Assembly (NCBI GenBank): GCA_017552985.1
Contig: JAFZNO010000001.1
Location: forward strand, 1-63,595
Source of the DNA: Lachnospiraceae bacterium
Lineage (GTDB): Bacteria > Bacillota > Clostridia > Lachnospirales > Lachnospiraceae
Length of the DNA stretch: 63,595 bases
Reading direction: 5' to 3'
Shown here: piece by piece, positions 33,972 through 43,985 of the stretch
Layout of the letters: every line of letters starts with the position of its first letter
How positions within the stretch are numbered: the stretch's first letter is position 1
Made by a program: the position numbers and the translations under genes
Notes under the pieces: generated by a model
The model's database searches: none
Seen by the model: only the letters and a program-made list of their open reading frames with translations
What the model was told of the DNA's origin: nothing

Positions 33972-35030
33972 ATGAGTTTTCGGGAAAAGACCAAGGTGAT
34001 CAAAATAGGGGACAGGGTGATCGGCGGAGGAAATCCGATCCTGATCCAGTCCATGACGAATACGAAGACGGAGGACGTGGCGGCGACGGTGGCGCAGATC
34101 CATGCACTGGAACGCGCGGGCTGCGAGATCATCCGCTGCACGGTGCCGACGATCGAGGCGGCGAAAGCAATTGGAGAGATCAAGAAGCAGATCCGGATCC
34201 CGCTGGTCGCTGACATTCACTTTGATTATAAAATGGCGATTGCCGCCATGGAGAATGGGGCGGACAAGATCCGCATCAATCCCGGGAACATTGGGGCAAA
34301 AGAGAGGGTGAAGGCTGTGGTTGACGTGGCGAAGGAGCGTAACGTTCCCATCCGCGTTGGCGTAAACAGTGGTTCCCTGGAAAAGCCCTTGCTGGAAAAA
34401 TACGGCGGCGTCACGGCGGAAGGCATCGTGGAGAGCGCGTTGGATAAGGTTCATATGATCGAGGATCTCGGTTATGATCAGCTTGTGATCAGCATCAAGT
34501 CTTCGGACGTGCTTATGTGTGTGAAGGCCCATGAGCTTCTTGCGGGGAAAACGGCGTATCCCCTGCACGTTGGCATTACGGAATCCGGTACGGTACGCAG
34601 CGGAAACATTAAATCTGCGTTGGGACTGGGACTGATCTTAAATCAAGGGATCGGTGACACCATCCGCGTATCTCTCACGGGAGATCCGGTGGAGGAGATT
34701 TATTCTGCTAAGCTGATCCTGCGGACGCTGGGACTTCGCACCGGCGGCATTGAGGTGGTGAGCTGTCCGACCTGCGGCAGAACGCAGATCGACCTGATCG
34801 GATTGGCAGGCAAGGTAGAGCAGATGGTGGCCGATTATCCGCTCGACATTAAGGTTGCCGTGATGGGCTGCGTGGTGAATGGACCGGGAGAAGCCAGAGA
34901 GGCTGATCTTGGCATTGCCGGCGGCATTGGCGAAGGACTCCTGATCAAAAAAGGAGAGGTCATCCGGAAGGTTCCGGAAGCAGAACTCCTGAATGCATTG
35001 AAAGCAGAGTTGGACGCGTGGGAGGCTTAA
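33972..35030 (+). CDS. ispG: 4-hydroxy-3-methylbut-2-enyl diphosphate synthase (IspG/GcpE)
   Basis: This 352-residue enzyme of the MEP isoprenoid pathway turns MEcPP into HMBPP using a 4Fe-4S centre and reduced flavodoxin or ferredoxin. The TIM-barrel start reads GGGNPILIQSMTNT. The cluster ligands are in CPTCGRTQID (about 263) and the C-terminal MGCVVNGPGEA motif. Length is normal for the bacterial two-domain type. It lies 3 nt before polC, the usual Clostridial order, although the normally preceding rseP and dxr genes are absent. Confidence 0.97.
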   Translation: MSFREKTKVIKIGDRVIGGGNPILIQSMTNTKTEDVAATVAQIHALERAGCEIIRCTVPTIEAAKAIGEIKKQIRIPLVADIHFDYKMAIAAMENGADKIRINPGNIGAKERVKAVVDVAKERNVPIRVGVNSGSLEKPLLEKYGGVTAEGIVESALDKVHMIEDLGYDQLVISIKSSDVLMCVKAHELLAGKTAYPLHVGITESGTVRSGNIKSALGLGLILNQGIGDTIRVSLTGDPVEEIYSAKLILRTLGLRTGGIEVVSCPTCGRTQIDLIGLAGKVEQMVADYPLDIKVAVMGCVVNGPGEAREADLGIAGGIGEGLLIKKGEVIRKVPEAELLNALKAELDAWEA

Positions 35031-35033
35031 GTA

Positions 35034-38000
35034 ATGAAGGCTTTTTTTGAGGCATTTCCAAACGTGCAGTTGCCACAGAATCTGCACAACCTCATGGCTC
35101 AAACGAACATAGAGAAGATCACGACGACAAAATCCAAGGATTTCCTGAGAATCTATTTGGTATCAAGAAATCTGATCGAAAAAAGAGACGTCTACAAGGT
35201 GGAAAAGGAAATCAAGAGACAGCTCTTTTCGGGCATCACGATCGACGTGAAGATATATGAACGGTTTGAACTGTCCGCACAGTACACTCCGGAAAAGCTT
35301 TTGGACGTTTACCGGGAAAGCATTCTGGAGGAACTGATGGAGTACAGCCACGTTCTGTTTATTGCGCTCAAAACCGCGCAATTCTCCTATCCGGAGGCGG
35401 GACGCGTTGTGGTGAATCTAGAGGATTCCGTCCTTGTGAAGAGTAAGGAAGAGGAATTGCACCGCATCTTGGAAAAGATTCTCGTGGAACGCTGTGGTTT
35501 TGGCGTAAGGATCGATCTGGAATATCGGGAAAAGGACAGATCCCAGGATCGTGAGGAAGAAGAGAGACTGATCAGCCTAAAGGTCGCAGAGATTACGGGC
35601 AGACTGAAGGGATATGAGAGCACGGGCGATAAAGCTGCCGGTGCGAACGGGGACAAGGCTCCCGGGACGGATGGCGCAAATGGAAATGGAGCCGCAGGGA
35701 GCGAAAACCAGAAGGGCGGAGCCGGCGCGACGCAGGCTGGTGCTGCAAATGCCGGTGAAAATGGCGCGGCTGCAAACGCAGGCGAAACTGGCGGAAAGAC
35801 GGCAGAAAAGACGGGTGAATTGCGCTCTTCCGCGGGCGGCAAGCTGAACACCGGCAGAGGTGAATTCTCGAAGTTTAAGAAGGGCGAGAGAGGCGGTTTT
35901 GATCGCGGTGCCGTGAAAAAATCGGACAATCCCGACGTCATTTACGGAAGGGATTTCGAGGAGGAACCGATGAAACTGGAAGACGTCATCGGTGAGATTG
36001 GCGAAGTCGTGGTGCAGGGAAAGATCCTGAAACTGGAGACTCGTGAGATCAAGAATGAAAAGACCATCATCTTTTTTGACATAACGGATTTCTCCGACAC
36101 GATGACGGTCAAGATGTTTGCTAAGAATGAGCAGGTCAAGGAGATCACGGACGGACTGAAGGCCGGCAGCTTTATCAAAGTCAAGGGCATTGCCATGATG
36201 GACAAGTTCGATCACGAGCTAACCATCGGTTCCATTGCCGGGATCAAGAAGACGGCGGATTTTTCCGTGAGCCGTTCTGACGTGGCGCTGAAAAAGAGGG
36301 TGGAGTTGCATTGTCATACGAAGATGAGCGACATGGACGGCGTCTCCGAGGCGAAGGATATCGTAAAGCGCGCTTATAAATGGGGACACAGGGCCATCGC
36401 CATCACGGATCACGGCGTGGTGCAGGGCTTCACGGACGCAGGACACGTATGGGACGACCTGTGGAAGGCAAAGATGAACGAATGTAAGGAAAAGGAGCTT
36501 CCCGCGCCGGACAAGCAGGATTTCTTTAAGGTGCTCTATGGCATGGAGGCATATCTGGTTGACGATCTCCGGGAGATCGTAACTGGAGACAAAGGCCAGG
36601 ACCTGCAGACGGATTTTGTGGTTTTTGACATTGAGACCACGGGATTTTCGCCCGTGACAAATAAGATCATTGAGATCGGCGCGGTGAAGGTCAGCGGCGG
36701 TGAAATTGTTGACAGGTTTTCCACCTTTGTCAATCCGCAGGTTCCAATCCCGTTTGAGATCGAGCAGCTGACGAGCATCCGGGATGACATGGTGATGGAT
36801 GCGCCCGTGATCGAAGAAATCCTGCCACGTTTCCTGGAGTTCAGCGAAGGATGCGTAATGGTGGCGCACAATGCCAATTTCGACATGAGCTTTATCATGG
36901 AGAACTGCAGAAGACAAGGATTTTCTGATGACTTTACCTTTGTTGACACGGTGCAGATATCGAGGGCATTGTTAAAAGATCAGGCGAAGCATACGCTGGA
37001 TGCGATCTGTAAGACCCTCGGAATTTCGCTGGAGAATCATCACCGGGCCGTGGATGACGCAGAGGCGACGGCTCACATATTTGTAAAGTTCATTAAGATG
37101 CTGGCGGAGGAGAAAGTTTTTACGCTGACGGAACTGAATGCCCTCGGGGAGAGCAGTCCTTCCGTGGTACAGAAATCTCCTTCTTACCATGCGATCATTT
37201 TGGCGAAGAATGATCTGGGACGGACGCATCTTTATAAATTAGTTTCGGAATCTCATTTGACCTATTTCCATAGGGTGCCAAGGGTTCCCAAGAGCCTTGT
37301 TCAGAAATATCGCGAGGGTTTGATCCTGGGCAGCGCCTGTGAGGCAGGCGAGCTTTACCGCGCACTTTTGGACGGGCAGACGGATCAGCAGATCGCAAGG
37401 CTGGTAAGCTTTTATGACTATTTAGAGATCCAGCCCGTAGGAAACAATGCATTTATGATCCCGTCGGATAAGTTCCGGACAATTGAGAGCGCGGAGGACA
37501 TTCAGGAGGTCAATCGCAAGATCGTAAAACTAGGAGAGCAATTCCACAAGCCAGTCGTGGCGACCTGCGATGTGCATTTCTTAGATCCGGCCGATGAGGT
37601 TTACCGCCGCATTATCATGGCGGGTAAGGGTTTTGAGGACGCTGACGATCAGGCGCCGCTTTATCTCCACACGACGGAAGAAATGCTGAAGGAATTCGAG
37701 TATCTCGGAAGTGACAAGGCGTATGAGGTCGTTGTAAAAAATACGAACATGATCGCGGACATGATCGAGACCATCGCCCCGGTGCGGCCGGACAAATGTC
37801 CTCCCGTGATTCCGGACAGCGATAAGACGCTGACTAAGATCTGTTATGACCGCGCCCATGAGATATACGGGCCGGAGCTTCCGGAGATCGTTGAGGCGAG
37901 GTTGAAGAGAGAACTAAATTCCATTATTTCCAATGGATTTGCCGTGATGTACATCATTGCGCAAAAGCTTGTTTGGAAGTCCGTGGAGGATGGTTATCTG

Positions 38001-39716
38001 GTGGGTTCGAGAGGATCGGTAGGAAGCTCCTTCGTGGCCACCATGGCGGGAATCACGGAGGTCAATCCCTTAAGCCCGCACTATTATTGCAGCAAATGCC
38101 ATTACGTGGACTTCGAATCCGATGAGGTAAAGGCATACGCGGGAAAGGCCGGGATCGACATGCCGGACAAGGCTTGTCCCGTCTGCGGCGAGCCTCTCCA
38201 TAAGGACGGATTCGACATTCCCTTTGAGACGTTCCTTGGATTTAAGGGAGACAAGGAGCCCGACATTGACTTAAACTTTTCGGGTGAATATCAGTCCAAG
38301 GCACATAAGTATACCGAGGTTATTTTTGGCGCAGGCCAGACGTTCCGCGCAGGTACGATCGCAACCGTGGCGGATAAGACGGCATTCGGTTACGTAAAGC
38401 ACTATTTCGAGGAAAAGGGAATCACAAAGCGTACCAGTGAGATCGAAAGACTTTCCGTGGGTTGTACGGGCGTTCGCCGGAGTACGGGCCAGCACCCCGG
38501 AGGCATCGTGGTATTGCCCTTGGGACAGGACATTAATTCCTTTACTCCCGTCCAGCATCCGGCAAACGACATGACGACCGACACGGTGACGACGCACTTT
38601 GATTATCACTCGATCGATCATAACCTGTTAAAACTTGACATTCTCGGACACGATGATCCTACCATGATCAGAATGCTGCAGGACCTGACGGGAATTGATC
38701 CCCTGACGATTCCATTGGACGGACAGGACGTTATGAGTCTGTTCCAGAATACGGACGCGCTGGGCATCACGCCAGATCAAATCGGCGGCACGAAGCTTGG
38801 AGCGTTAGGCATTCCGGAGTTCGGTACGGATTTTGCAATGCAGATGGTTATCGACGCGCAGCCGAAATCCTTCTCTGATCTGGTAAGAATTTCCGGTCTG
38901 TCACATGGCACGGACGTGTGGCTTGGCAATGCGCAGGATCTGATCAAGAGCGGCATTGCGACGATTTCCACGGCGATCTGTACCCGTGATGACATCATGA
39001 CTTACCTGATCGGTAAGGGCGTGGATCCGGAGCGCTCCTTTAAGATCATGGAGAACGTGCGTAAAGGCGTGGTCGCAAAGGGCAAGTGCGCGCAGTGGCC
39101 GGAATGGGTGGAGGACATGAAGGCACATGACGTGCCGGATTGGTACATTGGTTCCTGCAAGAAGATTGCATATATGTTCCCGAAAGCGCATGCGGCGGCG
39201 TACGTTATGATGGCGTGGCGCATTGCCTACTGTAAGATCCATTATCCGTTGGCATATTACGGCGCATTCTTTACGATCCGCGCGAAGGCATTTTCCTATG
39301 AAGTAATGTGTCTTGGAAAGGCCGTACTGGAAAAGAACCTTAAGGAGCTTCGAAGCAAGGAAGACAAGCTTTCCAATAAGGAGAAGGATCAGATCAGTGA
39401 CATGAGGATCGTGCAGGAGATGTACGCGCGCGGCTTCGAATTTGCACCGATCGACGTTTACAAGGCACATTCCAGACATTTCCAGATCATTGACGGAAAG
39501 CTGATGCCGTCCCTGACGAGCATTGAAGGCATGGGAGAGAAGGCGGCGGACGGCGTGATGGAGGCGGCGAAGGACGGCCCGTTCCTCTCGAAGGATGACT
39601 TCCGCTCGAGGACAAAGGTGTCTCAGACCATCTGTGACAAGATGACGGAGCTGGGTCTCTTGGACGGCCTGCCGGAGAGCAATCAGATCAGTTTGTTTGA
39701 TTTTATGCAGGGCTAA
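35034..39716 (+). CDS. polC: DNA polymerase III alpha subunit, Gram-positive type (PolC)
   Basis: This 1560-residue replicative polymerase has, in order, an N-terminal domain (1-195), a Gly/Ala/Asn/Glu-rich linker (about 196-290), an OB domain (about 310-420), a split PHP domain (ELHCHTKMSDMDG), an inserted DEDD 3'-5' exonuclease (VVFDIETTGF; VAHNANFD), the PHP remainder, a zinc site (CSKCHYVDF; CPVCGEP) and the polymerase palm/fingers with PDIDLNFSGEY holding catalytic Asp residues. It is the main chromosomal polymerase of Firmicutes. The low-complexity linker is longer than I would expect in Bacillus PolC. It is coupled to ispG by close spacing, with GGAGG before ATG 35034. Confidence 0.97.
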   Translation: MKAFFEAFPNVQLPQNLHNLMAQTNIEKITTTKSKDFLRIYLVSRNLIEKRDVYKVEKEIKRQLFSGITIDVKIYERFELSAQYTPEKLLDVYRESILEELMEYSHVLFIALKTAQFSYPEAGRVVVNLEDSVLVKSKEEELHRILEKILVERCGFGVRIDLEYREKDRSQDREEEERLISLKVAEITGRLKGYESTGDKAAGANGDKAPGTDGANGNGAAGSENQKGGAGATQAGAANAGENGAAANAGETGGKTAEKTGELRSSAGGKLNTGRGEFSKFKKGERGGFDRGAVKKSDNPDVIYGRDFEEEPMKLEDVIGEIGEVVVQGKILKLETREIKNEKTIIFFDITDFSDTMTVKMFAKNEQVKEITDGLKAGSFIKVKGIAMMDKFDHELTIGSIAGIKKTADFSVSRSDVALKKRVELHCHTKMSDMDGVSEAKDIVKRAYKWGHRAIAITDHGVVQGFTDAGHVWDDLWKAKMNECKEKELPAPDKQDFFKVLYGMEAYLVDDLREIVTGDKGQDLQTDFVVFDIETTGFSPVTNKIIEIGAVKVSGGEIVDRFSTFVNPQVPIPFEIEQLTSIRDDMVMDAPVIEEILPRFLEFSEGCVMVAHNANFDMSFIMENCRRQGFSDDFTFVDTVQISRALLKDQAKHTLDAICKTLGISLENHHRAVDDAEATAHIFVKFIKMLAEEKVFTLTELNALGESSPSVVQKSPSYHAIILAKNDLGRTHLYKLVSESHLTYFHRVPRVPKSLVQKYREGLILGSACEAGELYRALLDGQTDQQIARLVSFYDYLEIQPVGNNAFMIPSDKFRTIESAEDIQEVNRKIVKLGEQFHKPVVATCDVHFLDPADEVYRRIIMAGKGFEDADDQAPLYLHTTEEMLKEFEYLGSDKAYEVVVKNTNMIADMIETIAPVRPDKCPPVIPDSDKTLTKICYDRAHEIYGPELPEIVEARLKRELNSIISNGFAVMYIIAQKLVWKSVEDGYLVGSRGSVGSSFVATMAGITEVNPLSPHYYCSKCHYVDFESDEVKAYAGKAGIDMPDKACPVCGEPLHKDGFDIPFETFLGFKGDKEPDIDLNFSGEYQSKAHKYTEVIFGAGQTFRAGTIATVADKTAFGYVKHYFEEKGITKRTSEIERLSVGCTGVRRSTGQHPGGIVVLPLGQDINSFTPVQHPANDMTTDTVTTHFDYHSIDHNLLKLDILGHDDPTMIRMLQDLTGIDPLTIPLDGQDVMSLFQNTDALGITPDQIGGTKLGALGIPEFGTDFAMQMVIDAQPKSFSDLVRISGLSHGTDVWLGNAQDLIKSGIATISTAICTRDDIMTYLIGKGVDPERSFKIMENVRKGVVAKGKCAQWPEWVEDMKAHDVPDWYIGSCKKIAYMFPKAHAAAYVMMAWRIAYCKIHYPLAYYGAFFTIRAKAFSYEVMCLGKAVLEKNLKELRSKEDKLSNKEKDQISDMRIVQEMYARGFEFAPIDVYKAHSRHFQIIDGKLMPSLTSIEGMGEKAADGVMEAAKDGPFLSKDDFRSRTKVSQTICDKMTELGLLDGLPESNQISLFDFMQG

Positions 39717-39725
39717 AAAAACTGG

Positions 39726-39754
39726 TTGAAATATAGTAAGAAAAGATGTATAAT
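39726..39754 (+). promoter_or_regulatory. Promoter for the OxlT-type transporter
   Basis: TTGAAA (39726-39731), a 17-bp spacer and TATAAT (39749-39754), 83 nt before the ATG. A leader hairpin GGGGCA/TGCCCC (39769-39774 with 39783-39788) follows. Confidence 0.85.
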
Positions 39755-39836
39755 GTCTTTCGGATTTTGGGGCATGAAGAGGTGCCCCGCGAAACGAAGA
39801 AACTAAGATTCTATAAGAAAAGGAAGAGAGTTTATC

Positions 39837-41186
39837 ATGGAGACGAAGGAAACAAAGACTGGGGGCTGGCGCTCCAACAAATGGGTGAGGGCTGCAATTC
39901 CCGCACTGCTGTTGCACTGTAGTATTGGTACTGTTTATTGCTGGAGTATTTTCAGCCAGGAGATCGCTGATTACATTGGTTATACCAAGAGCGCAACTGA
40001 ATGGGCATTCAGCTTTGCCATTTTCTTCCTTGGAATGTCTGCTGCATTCCTTGGCAACGTGGTAGAGAAGGACATTCACAAGTCTTCCCTGATCGCAACG
40101 ATCTGTTTTGCACTCGGCATGGCTTTGACCGGATTCTTCATTTCCTACGGCGGTCAGAACCAGCATTCGCCCGTTGCACTGATCGGAATTTACGTATCCT
40201 ATGGTTTCATCATGGGAATCGGTCTTGGTACCGGTTATCTTTCTCCCGTAAAGACCCTGATGCTTTGGTTCTCTGACAGAAAAGGCCTTGCAACCGGTCT
40301 TGCGGTAGCAGGTTTTGGCGCGGCTAAGGCAATCGCAAGCCCGATCATGCAGTGGATGCTGCACGGCCTTGGTGAGGGCGGAATTTATAAGATGTTTTAC
40401 ATTCTTGCCGGCGTATACTTTGTCATGATGTTTGTTGGACATCTTCTTTTAAAGAAGCCCGATGGCTGGCACGAGCCTCAGTCTAAGGATGCTAAGCCTA
40501 GCATCATGCAGGTGTTGAAGACGAAGCCCATGACCAACTACATTGGCATTTGGCTGATGTTCTATATCAACATTACCTGTGGTCTTGCCCTGATCTCCCA
40601 GGAGAAGATGATCGTAAAGTGTATCGGACTTGCAGCTTCCGTTGGCATTATTTCCACCATTTCCGCAATATTCAATGCGGGTGGACGTCTTGGCTTCTCC
40701 GCATGGGCTGATACCATGAAGGACAGAAATACCATTTACAAGATGATCTTTATCATTTCCATCGCATTCACCGGACTGGTTATGGTAACGGGCGGCATCA
40801 AGAACGGCGAGGGAAATGGTCTTTTGATCTTCCTTGTGCTTGCACTGATCTTCTTCGTAAACGCTGGTTACGGCGGAGGCTTCTCCAACGTACCTACCTT
40901 GCTGTCGGATCATTATGGCATGGGTTCCATCAGTGCCATTCACGGAATCACGCTTTCCGCATGGGCATTTGCAGGTCTGACCGGTAACCAGGTTGCAACC
41001 TACATCGTAAACCATTCCGGAGAGTGGGTTGATCACGACGGAACGAAGATGAATCCCGTAGGTTATCAGAACGTTTTGATCTTTACCATCGCCCTTTACG
41101 TTATTGCCCTGATCCTTTGCCTGGTATTGGTTAAGCCTACCGACAAGGCTCTGGAAGCTAAGAATGCGAAGAAGGCTGCAAAGTAA
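39837..41186 (+). CDS. MFS transporter, OxlT (oxalate:formate antiporter-like) family
   Basis: This 449-residue protein has twelve membrane segments and the start pattern of the OxlT family (HCSIGTVYCWSIF; GTGYLSPVKTLMLWF). OxlT itself exchanges oxalate for formate. The family also includes pyruvate and other carboxylate carriers, and no oxalate-degrading genes (frc, oxc) are in the window, so the substrate is uncertain. It has its own promoter and terminator. Codon use is strongly biased, which suggests high expression. Confidence 0.88.
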   Translation: METKETKTGGWRSNKWVRAAIPALLLHCSIGTVYCWSIFSQEIADYIGYTKSATEWAFSFAIFFLGMSAAFLGNVVEKDIHKSSLIATICFALGMALTGFFISYGGQNQHSPVALIGIYVSYGFIMGIGLGTGYLSPVKTLMLWFSDRKGLATGLAVAGFGAAKAIASPIMQWMLHGLGEGGIYKMFYILAGVYFVMMFVGHLLLKKPDGWHEPQSKDAKPSIMQVLKTKPMTNYIGIWLMFYINITCGLALISQEKMIVKCIGLAASVGIISTISAIFNAGGRLGFSAWADTMKDRNTIYKMIFIISIAFTGLVMVTGGIKNGEGNGLLIFLVLALIFFVNAGYGGGFSNVPTLLSDHYGMGSISAIHGITLSAWAFAGLTGNQVATYIVNHSGEWVDHDGTKMNPVGYQNVLIFTIALYVIALILCLVLVKPTDKALEAKNAKKAAK

Positions 41187-41235
41187 TACGGCGATGACTT
41201 GAAGCCGCATGGCTTCAGACAATAGAAAAAGCGAG

Positions 41236-41262
41236 GAGGCTGCCCTGATCGGCAGCCTCTTT
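41236..41262 (+). terminator. Terminator after the transporter
   Basis: GAGGCTGCC (41236-41244) pairs with GGCAGCCTC (41251-41259), followed by TTT. Confidence 0.8.
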
Positions 41263-41307
41263 CAGAATTTGGAGTTTTTGTAAATAAACGAGGGGGGAAT
41301 GAGGCAG

Positions 41308-42177
41308 ATGATCGACGGTAGAACAAGAATCTGCGGACTGATCGGTAATCCGGTGGAGCATACGATGTCGCCAGCCATTCATAATTTTCTTGCCGGACAA
41401 ACGGGGAAAAACCTTGTATATCTGCCGTTTCCCGTGAAGGATGGAGAAAAAATCGGAGATGCGGTGCGGGGAGCGCTTTCCATGGATTTCCTTGGCTTGA
41501 ACGTTACCGTGCCATATAAGAGTGACGTCATTCCTTTCTTAAAGGAAACAGACGAACTGGCGGCACAGATCGGCGCGGTCAATACGCTGGTGCGGATGGA
41601 AGGCGGATTTAAGGGTTACAATACGGACATGCCGGGTCTGTACCGTGCAATGCTTTCGGACGGCGTTAGCGTGGAAGGGGAGAGGGTGCTGATCCTTGGA
41701 GCAGGCGGCGTCGCTAGAGCCGTTGCCATGATGCTGGCAAAGAAAAATGCAGCAGAGATTAGGATCTTAAACCGGACGCTGGAAAAAGCCAAAGCCATCG
41801 CGAGCGAGATCAATCAGTTGGAGGGCAGGGAGGCTGTGATCCCCATGGAACTTTCTGCATGGAAGGAGCTTCCGGAAGGGAGAAGGTATCTGGTGATCCA
41901 GGCGACGAAGGTTGGGATGTATCCTGACGTGAATGCTGCGGTGATCGAGGAGATTTCCTTTTATGAGCGGGTGAAGGTCGGGTATGACCTCATCTATAAT
42001 CCGATGGATACGAAATTCATGCAGCTTGTGAGGAAGGGTGGCGGAGAGGCATTCCACGGATTTAAGATGCTTTTGTATCAAGGGATCATCGCCTATGAAT
42101 TATGGACGGGCGTCCAGATTTCAGAAGAACTTGCGGACAAAACTTATCAGCACGTGCTTGAACAAATGAAGAAATAA
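41308..42177 (+). CDS. aroE: Shikimate dehydrogenase
   Basis: This 289-residue NADPH enzyme reduces 3-dehydroshikimate to shikimate. Markers are the shikimate-binding SPAIHNF near residue 20, NVTVPYKSD with catalytic Lys, NTD, and the nucleotide loop GAGGVARA. ATG 41308 is preferred because AGGGGGG (41291-41297) is too near ATG 41299. It overlaps aroK by one base and heads an aroE-aroK-aroQ set, followed by efp. Confidence 0.95.
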   Translation: MIDGRTRICGLIGNPVEHTMSPAIHNFLAGQTGKNLVYLPFPVKDGEKIGDAVRGALSMDFLGLNVTVPYKSDVIPFLKETDELAAQIGAVNTLVRMEGGFKGYNTDMPGLYRAMLSDGVSVEGERVLILGAGGVARAVAMMLAKKNAAEIRILNRTLEKAKAIASEINQLEGREAVIPMELSAWKELPEGRRYLVIQATKVGMYPDVNAAVIEEISFYERVKVGYDLIYNPMDTKFMQLVRKGGGEAFHGFKMLLYQGIIAYELWTGVQISEELADKTYQHVLEQMKK

Positions 42178-42725
42178 TGGGAAAAGACATGGAACGTAAT
42201 AGAAAAATTAAGAAGAACGTCCTGCTGATCGGATTTATGGGGGCAGGAAAGACAAGCGTTGGGAGGAAGCTTTCCTGGAAGCTCCGGATCCCCGTGGAAG
42301 ACACGGACAAACTGATAGAGCAAAAGGCGGGAAAGAGCATTTCAGAGATTTTTGCCACGGAAGGCGAGGAAGCGTTTCGCCGCATGGAGACCGAGGAACT
42401 CCGGGAAATTTGCTCCAGACCGTACAGTCGCATTCTCTCCGTCGGCGGGGGAACGCCCGTCAGGGAAGAGAACAGAAAACTTCTGAAAAAGTGCGGAACG
42501 GTGGTTTATCTGCGCGTTAAGCCGGAGACCGTTTGGGAACGCCTGAAGGAGGATACGACAAGGCCTTTGCTGAATTGTGAGGATCCCCTGGCGAAGATCA
42601 GAGAACTGATGGCGGCAAGAAAAGAAGCATATGAGAGCTGCGCCGACGTGATCCTTGACGTAGACGAGATGAACGTGGACGACTGCGCGAGCAGCTTGGC
42701 ACAGTGGCTGGAGGAAAATGCATGA
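42177..42725 (+). CDS. aroK: Shikimate kinase
   Basis: This 182-residue protein phosphorylates shikimate with ATP. It has Walker A GFMGAGKTSVG, DTDKLIEQKAG for shikimate binding, GGGTPVR and the lid region RPLL. Start and stop codons overlap aroE (TAATG) and aroQ (ATGA), so translation is coupled through the set. Confidence 0.95.
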   Translation: MGKDMERNRKIKKNVLLIGFMGAGKTSVGRKLSWKLRIPVEDTDKLIEQKAGKSISEIFATEGEEAFRRMETEELREICSRPYSRILSVGGGTPVREENRKLLKKCGTVVYLRVKPETVWERLKEDTTRPLLNCEDPLAKIRELMAARKEAYESCADVILDVDEMNVDDCASSLAQWLEENA

Positions 42726-43168
42726 AAATATTAGTGATCAACGGACCGAACTTGAATTTCCTGGGGATTCGCGAGAAGGCAGTCTATGGAACGCAGGATT
42801 ATAATTATTTGTTGGAGATGATCCGGCAAAAAGGGGAGCAGGTTGGATGTGAGACGGAGGTGTTCCAGAGCAATCACGAGGGAGCCATCATTGACCGCAT
42901 CCAAGAGGCGTATTTTGACGGAACGGCAGGGATTGTGATCAATCCCGGGGCGTATACGCATTATTCTTACGCGATCCATGACGCGCTGGCAAGCGTGACC
43001 ACGATGCCGAAGGTGGAAATCCATATTTCGGACATTACGAAGCGGGAGGATTTCCGCAAGATTTCCGTGACGGCTCCGGCCTGCGACGCACAGATTTACG
43101 GTCACGGACTGGAAGGCTACTGCATGGCCATCGACGCAGTGTTGGAGAGGATCGGTTCTGGCCAATAA
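42722..43168 (+). CDS. aroQ: 3-dehydroquinate dehydratase, type II
   Basis: This 148-residue enzyme has the type II signatures GPNLNFLGIRE (catalytic Tyr nearby as YGTQDY), NPGAYTHYS and HISDITKRE. It dehydrates 3-dehydroquinate in the shikimate pathway as a dodecamer. ATG 42722 follows GGAGGA by 6 nt. It is the last of the aroEKQ set. Confidence 0.95.
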   Translation: MKILVINGPNLNFLGIREKAVYGTQDYNYLLEMIRQKGEQVGCETEVFQSNHEGAIIDRIQEAYFDGTAGIVINPGAYTHYSYAIHDALASVTTMPKVEIHISDITKREDFRKISVTAPACDAQIYGHGLEGYCMAIDAVLERIGSGQ

Positions 43169-43210
43169 AAACGGGGATTTGCAAAAAAGAAAAATTTTTT
43201 CAAAAATCTG

Positions 43211-43239
43211 TTGAAATATTGTCGCTTTTATATTAAACT
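43211..43239 (+). promoter_or_regulatory. Candidate efp promoter
   Basis: TTGAAA (43211-43216), a 17-bp spacer and TAAACT (43234-43239), preceded by an A/T-rich tract; the -10 is weak. Confidence 0.5.
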
Positions 43240-43283
43240 GTTAAAGAATTATAACCGTGAAAACTTTAGGAGGATAATTTTTT

Positions 43284-43841
43284 ATGATTTCTGCAGGTGA
43301 TTTCAGAAATGGCATGACCATTGAGTTGGATAATAACGTATTCCAGATTATTGAGTTCCAGCACGTAAAGCCTGGTAAGGGTGCTGCATTCGTTCGTACG
43401 AAGCTGAAGAACATCAAGTCCGGAGGCGTTGTTGAGAGAACCTTCCGTCCTACCGAGAAGTGCCCTCAGGCGCGTATCGACAGAAAGGACATGCAGTATT
43501 CCTATTCCGATGGCGACCTTTTCTATTTCATGGATACCGAGACCTATGATCAGATCGCACTGAACGCTGAGACCGTTGGTGACGCGCTGAAGTTTGTTGT
43601 AGAGAATGAGGTTTGCAAGATCTGTTCTCACAACGGAAGCGTATTCTCCGTAGAGCCTCCTCTGTTCGTAGAACTGACCATCACCGATACCGAGCCTGGC
43701 TTCAAGGGTGACACCGCTACCGGCGCAAGCAAGCCCGCGATCGTTGAGACCGGCGCACAGGTTATGGTACCTCTGTTCGTTGAGCAGGGCGACAAGATCA
43801 AGATCGACACCAGAACCGGCGAGTATCTGTCCAGAGTATAA
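43284..43841 (+). CDS. efp: Elongation factor P
   Basis: This 185-residue factor relieves ribosome stalling at Pro-Pro sequences. It has the KOW-like domain with the loop [12 protein letters not shown], where Lys at the tip is the modification site, followed by two OB domains ending GEYLSRV. Length is normal. The aroQ-efp order is common in Firmicutes. It has AGGAGG upstream and codon use of a highly expressed gene. Confidence 0.97.
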   Translation: MISAGDFRNGMTIELDNNVFQIIEFQHVKPGKGAAFVRTKLKNIKSGGVVERTFRPTEKCPQARIDRKDMQYSYSDGDLFYFMDTETYDQIALNAETVGDALKFVVENEVCKICSHNGSVFSVEPPLFVELTITDTEPGFKGDTATGASKPAIVETGAQVMVPLFVEQGDKIKIDTRTGEYLSRV

Positions 43842-43885
43842 GCAATCACTTTTCTGGAATCTGAAATCGTAAGACAGACTTATAA

Positions 43886-43925
43886 GACAATGAGTTCCCT
43901 TGGGGATTCATTGTCTTTTTGTTTT
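43886..43925 (+). terminator. Terminator after efp
   Basis: GACAATGA (43886-43893) pairs with TCATTGTC (43908-43915), followed by TTTTTGTTTTT. Confidence 0.92.
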
Positions 43926-43985
43926 TGGGATTCAGGGAAGAACGGCTGGAGGGGATGCCGGCCGCACGCTTGGTAAGGTTTTAGA

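Noticed and set aside
38901-40442. 513-codon open frame on the minus strand opposite polC and the OxlT gene
   Set aside because: It crosses two well-supported plus-strand genes and the promoter between them; the product has no recognisable domain and no ribosome site. It is a shadow of codon bias.
41299-41307. Earlier aroE start at 41299
   Set aside because: The ribosome site ends 2 nt before it, too near for use; ATG 41308 has a normal distance.
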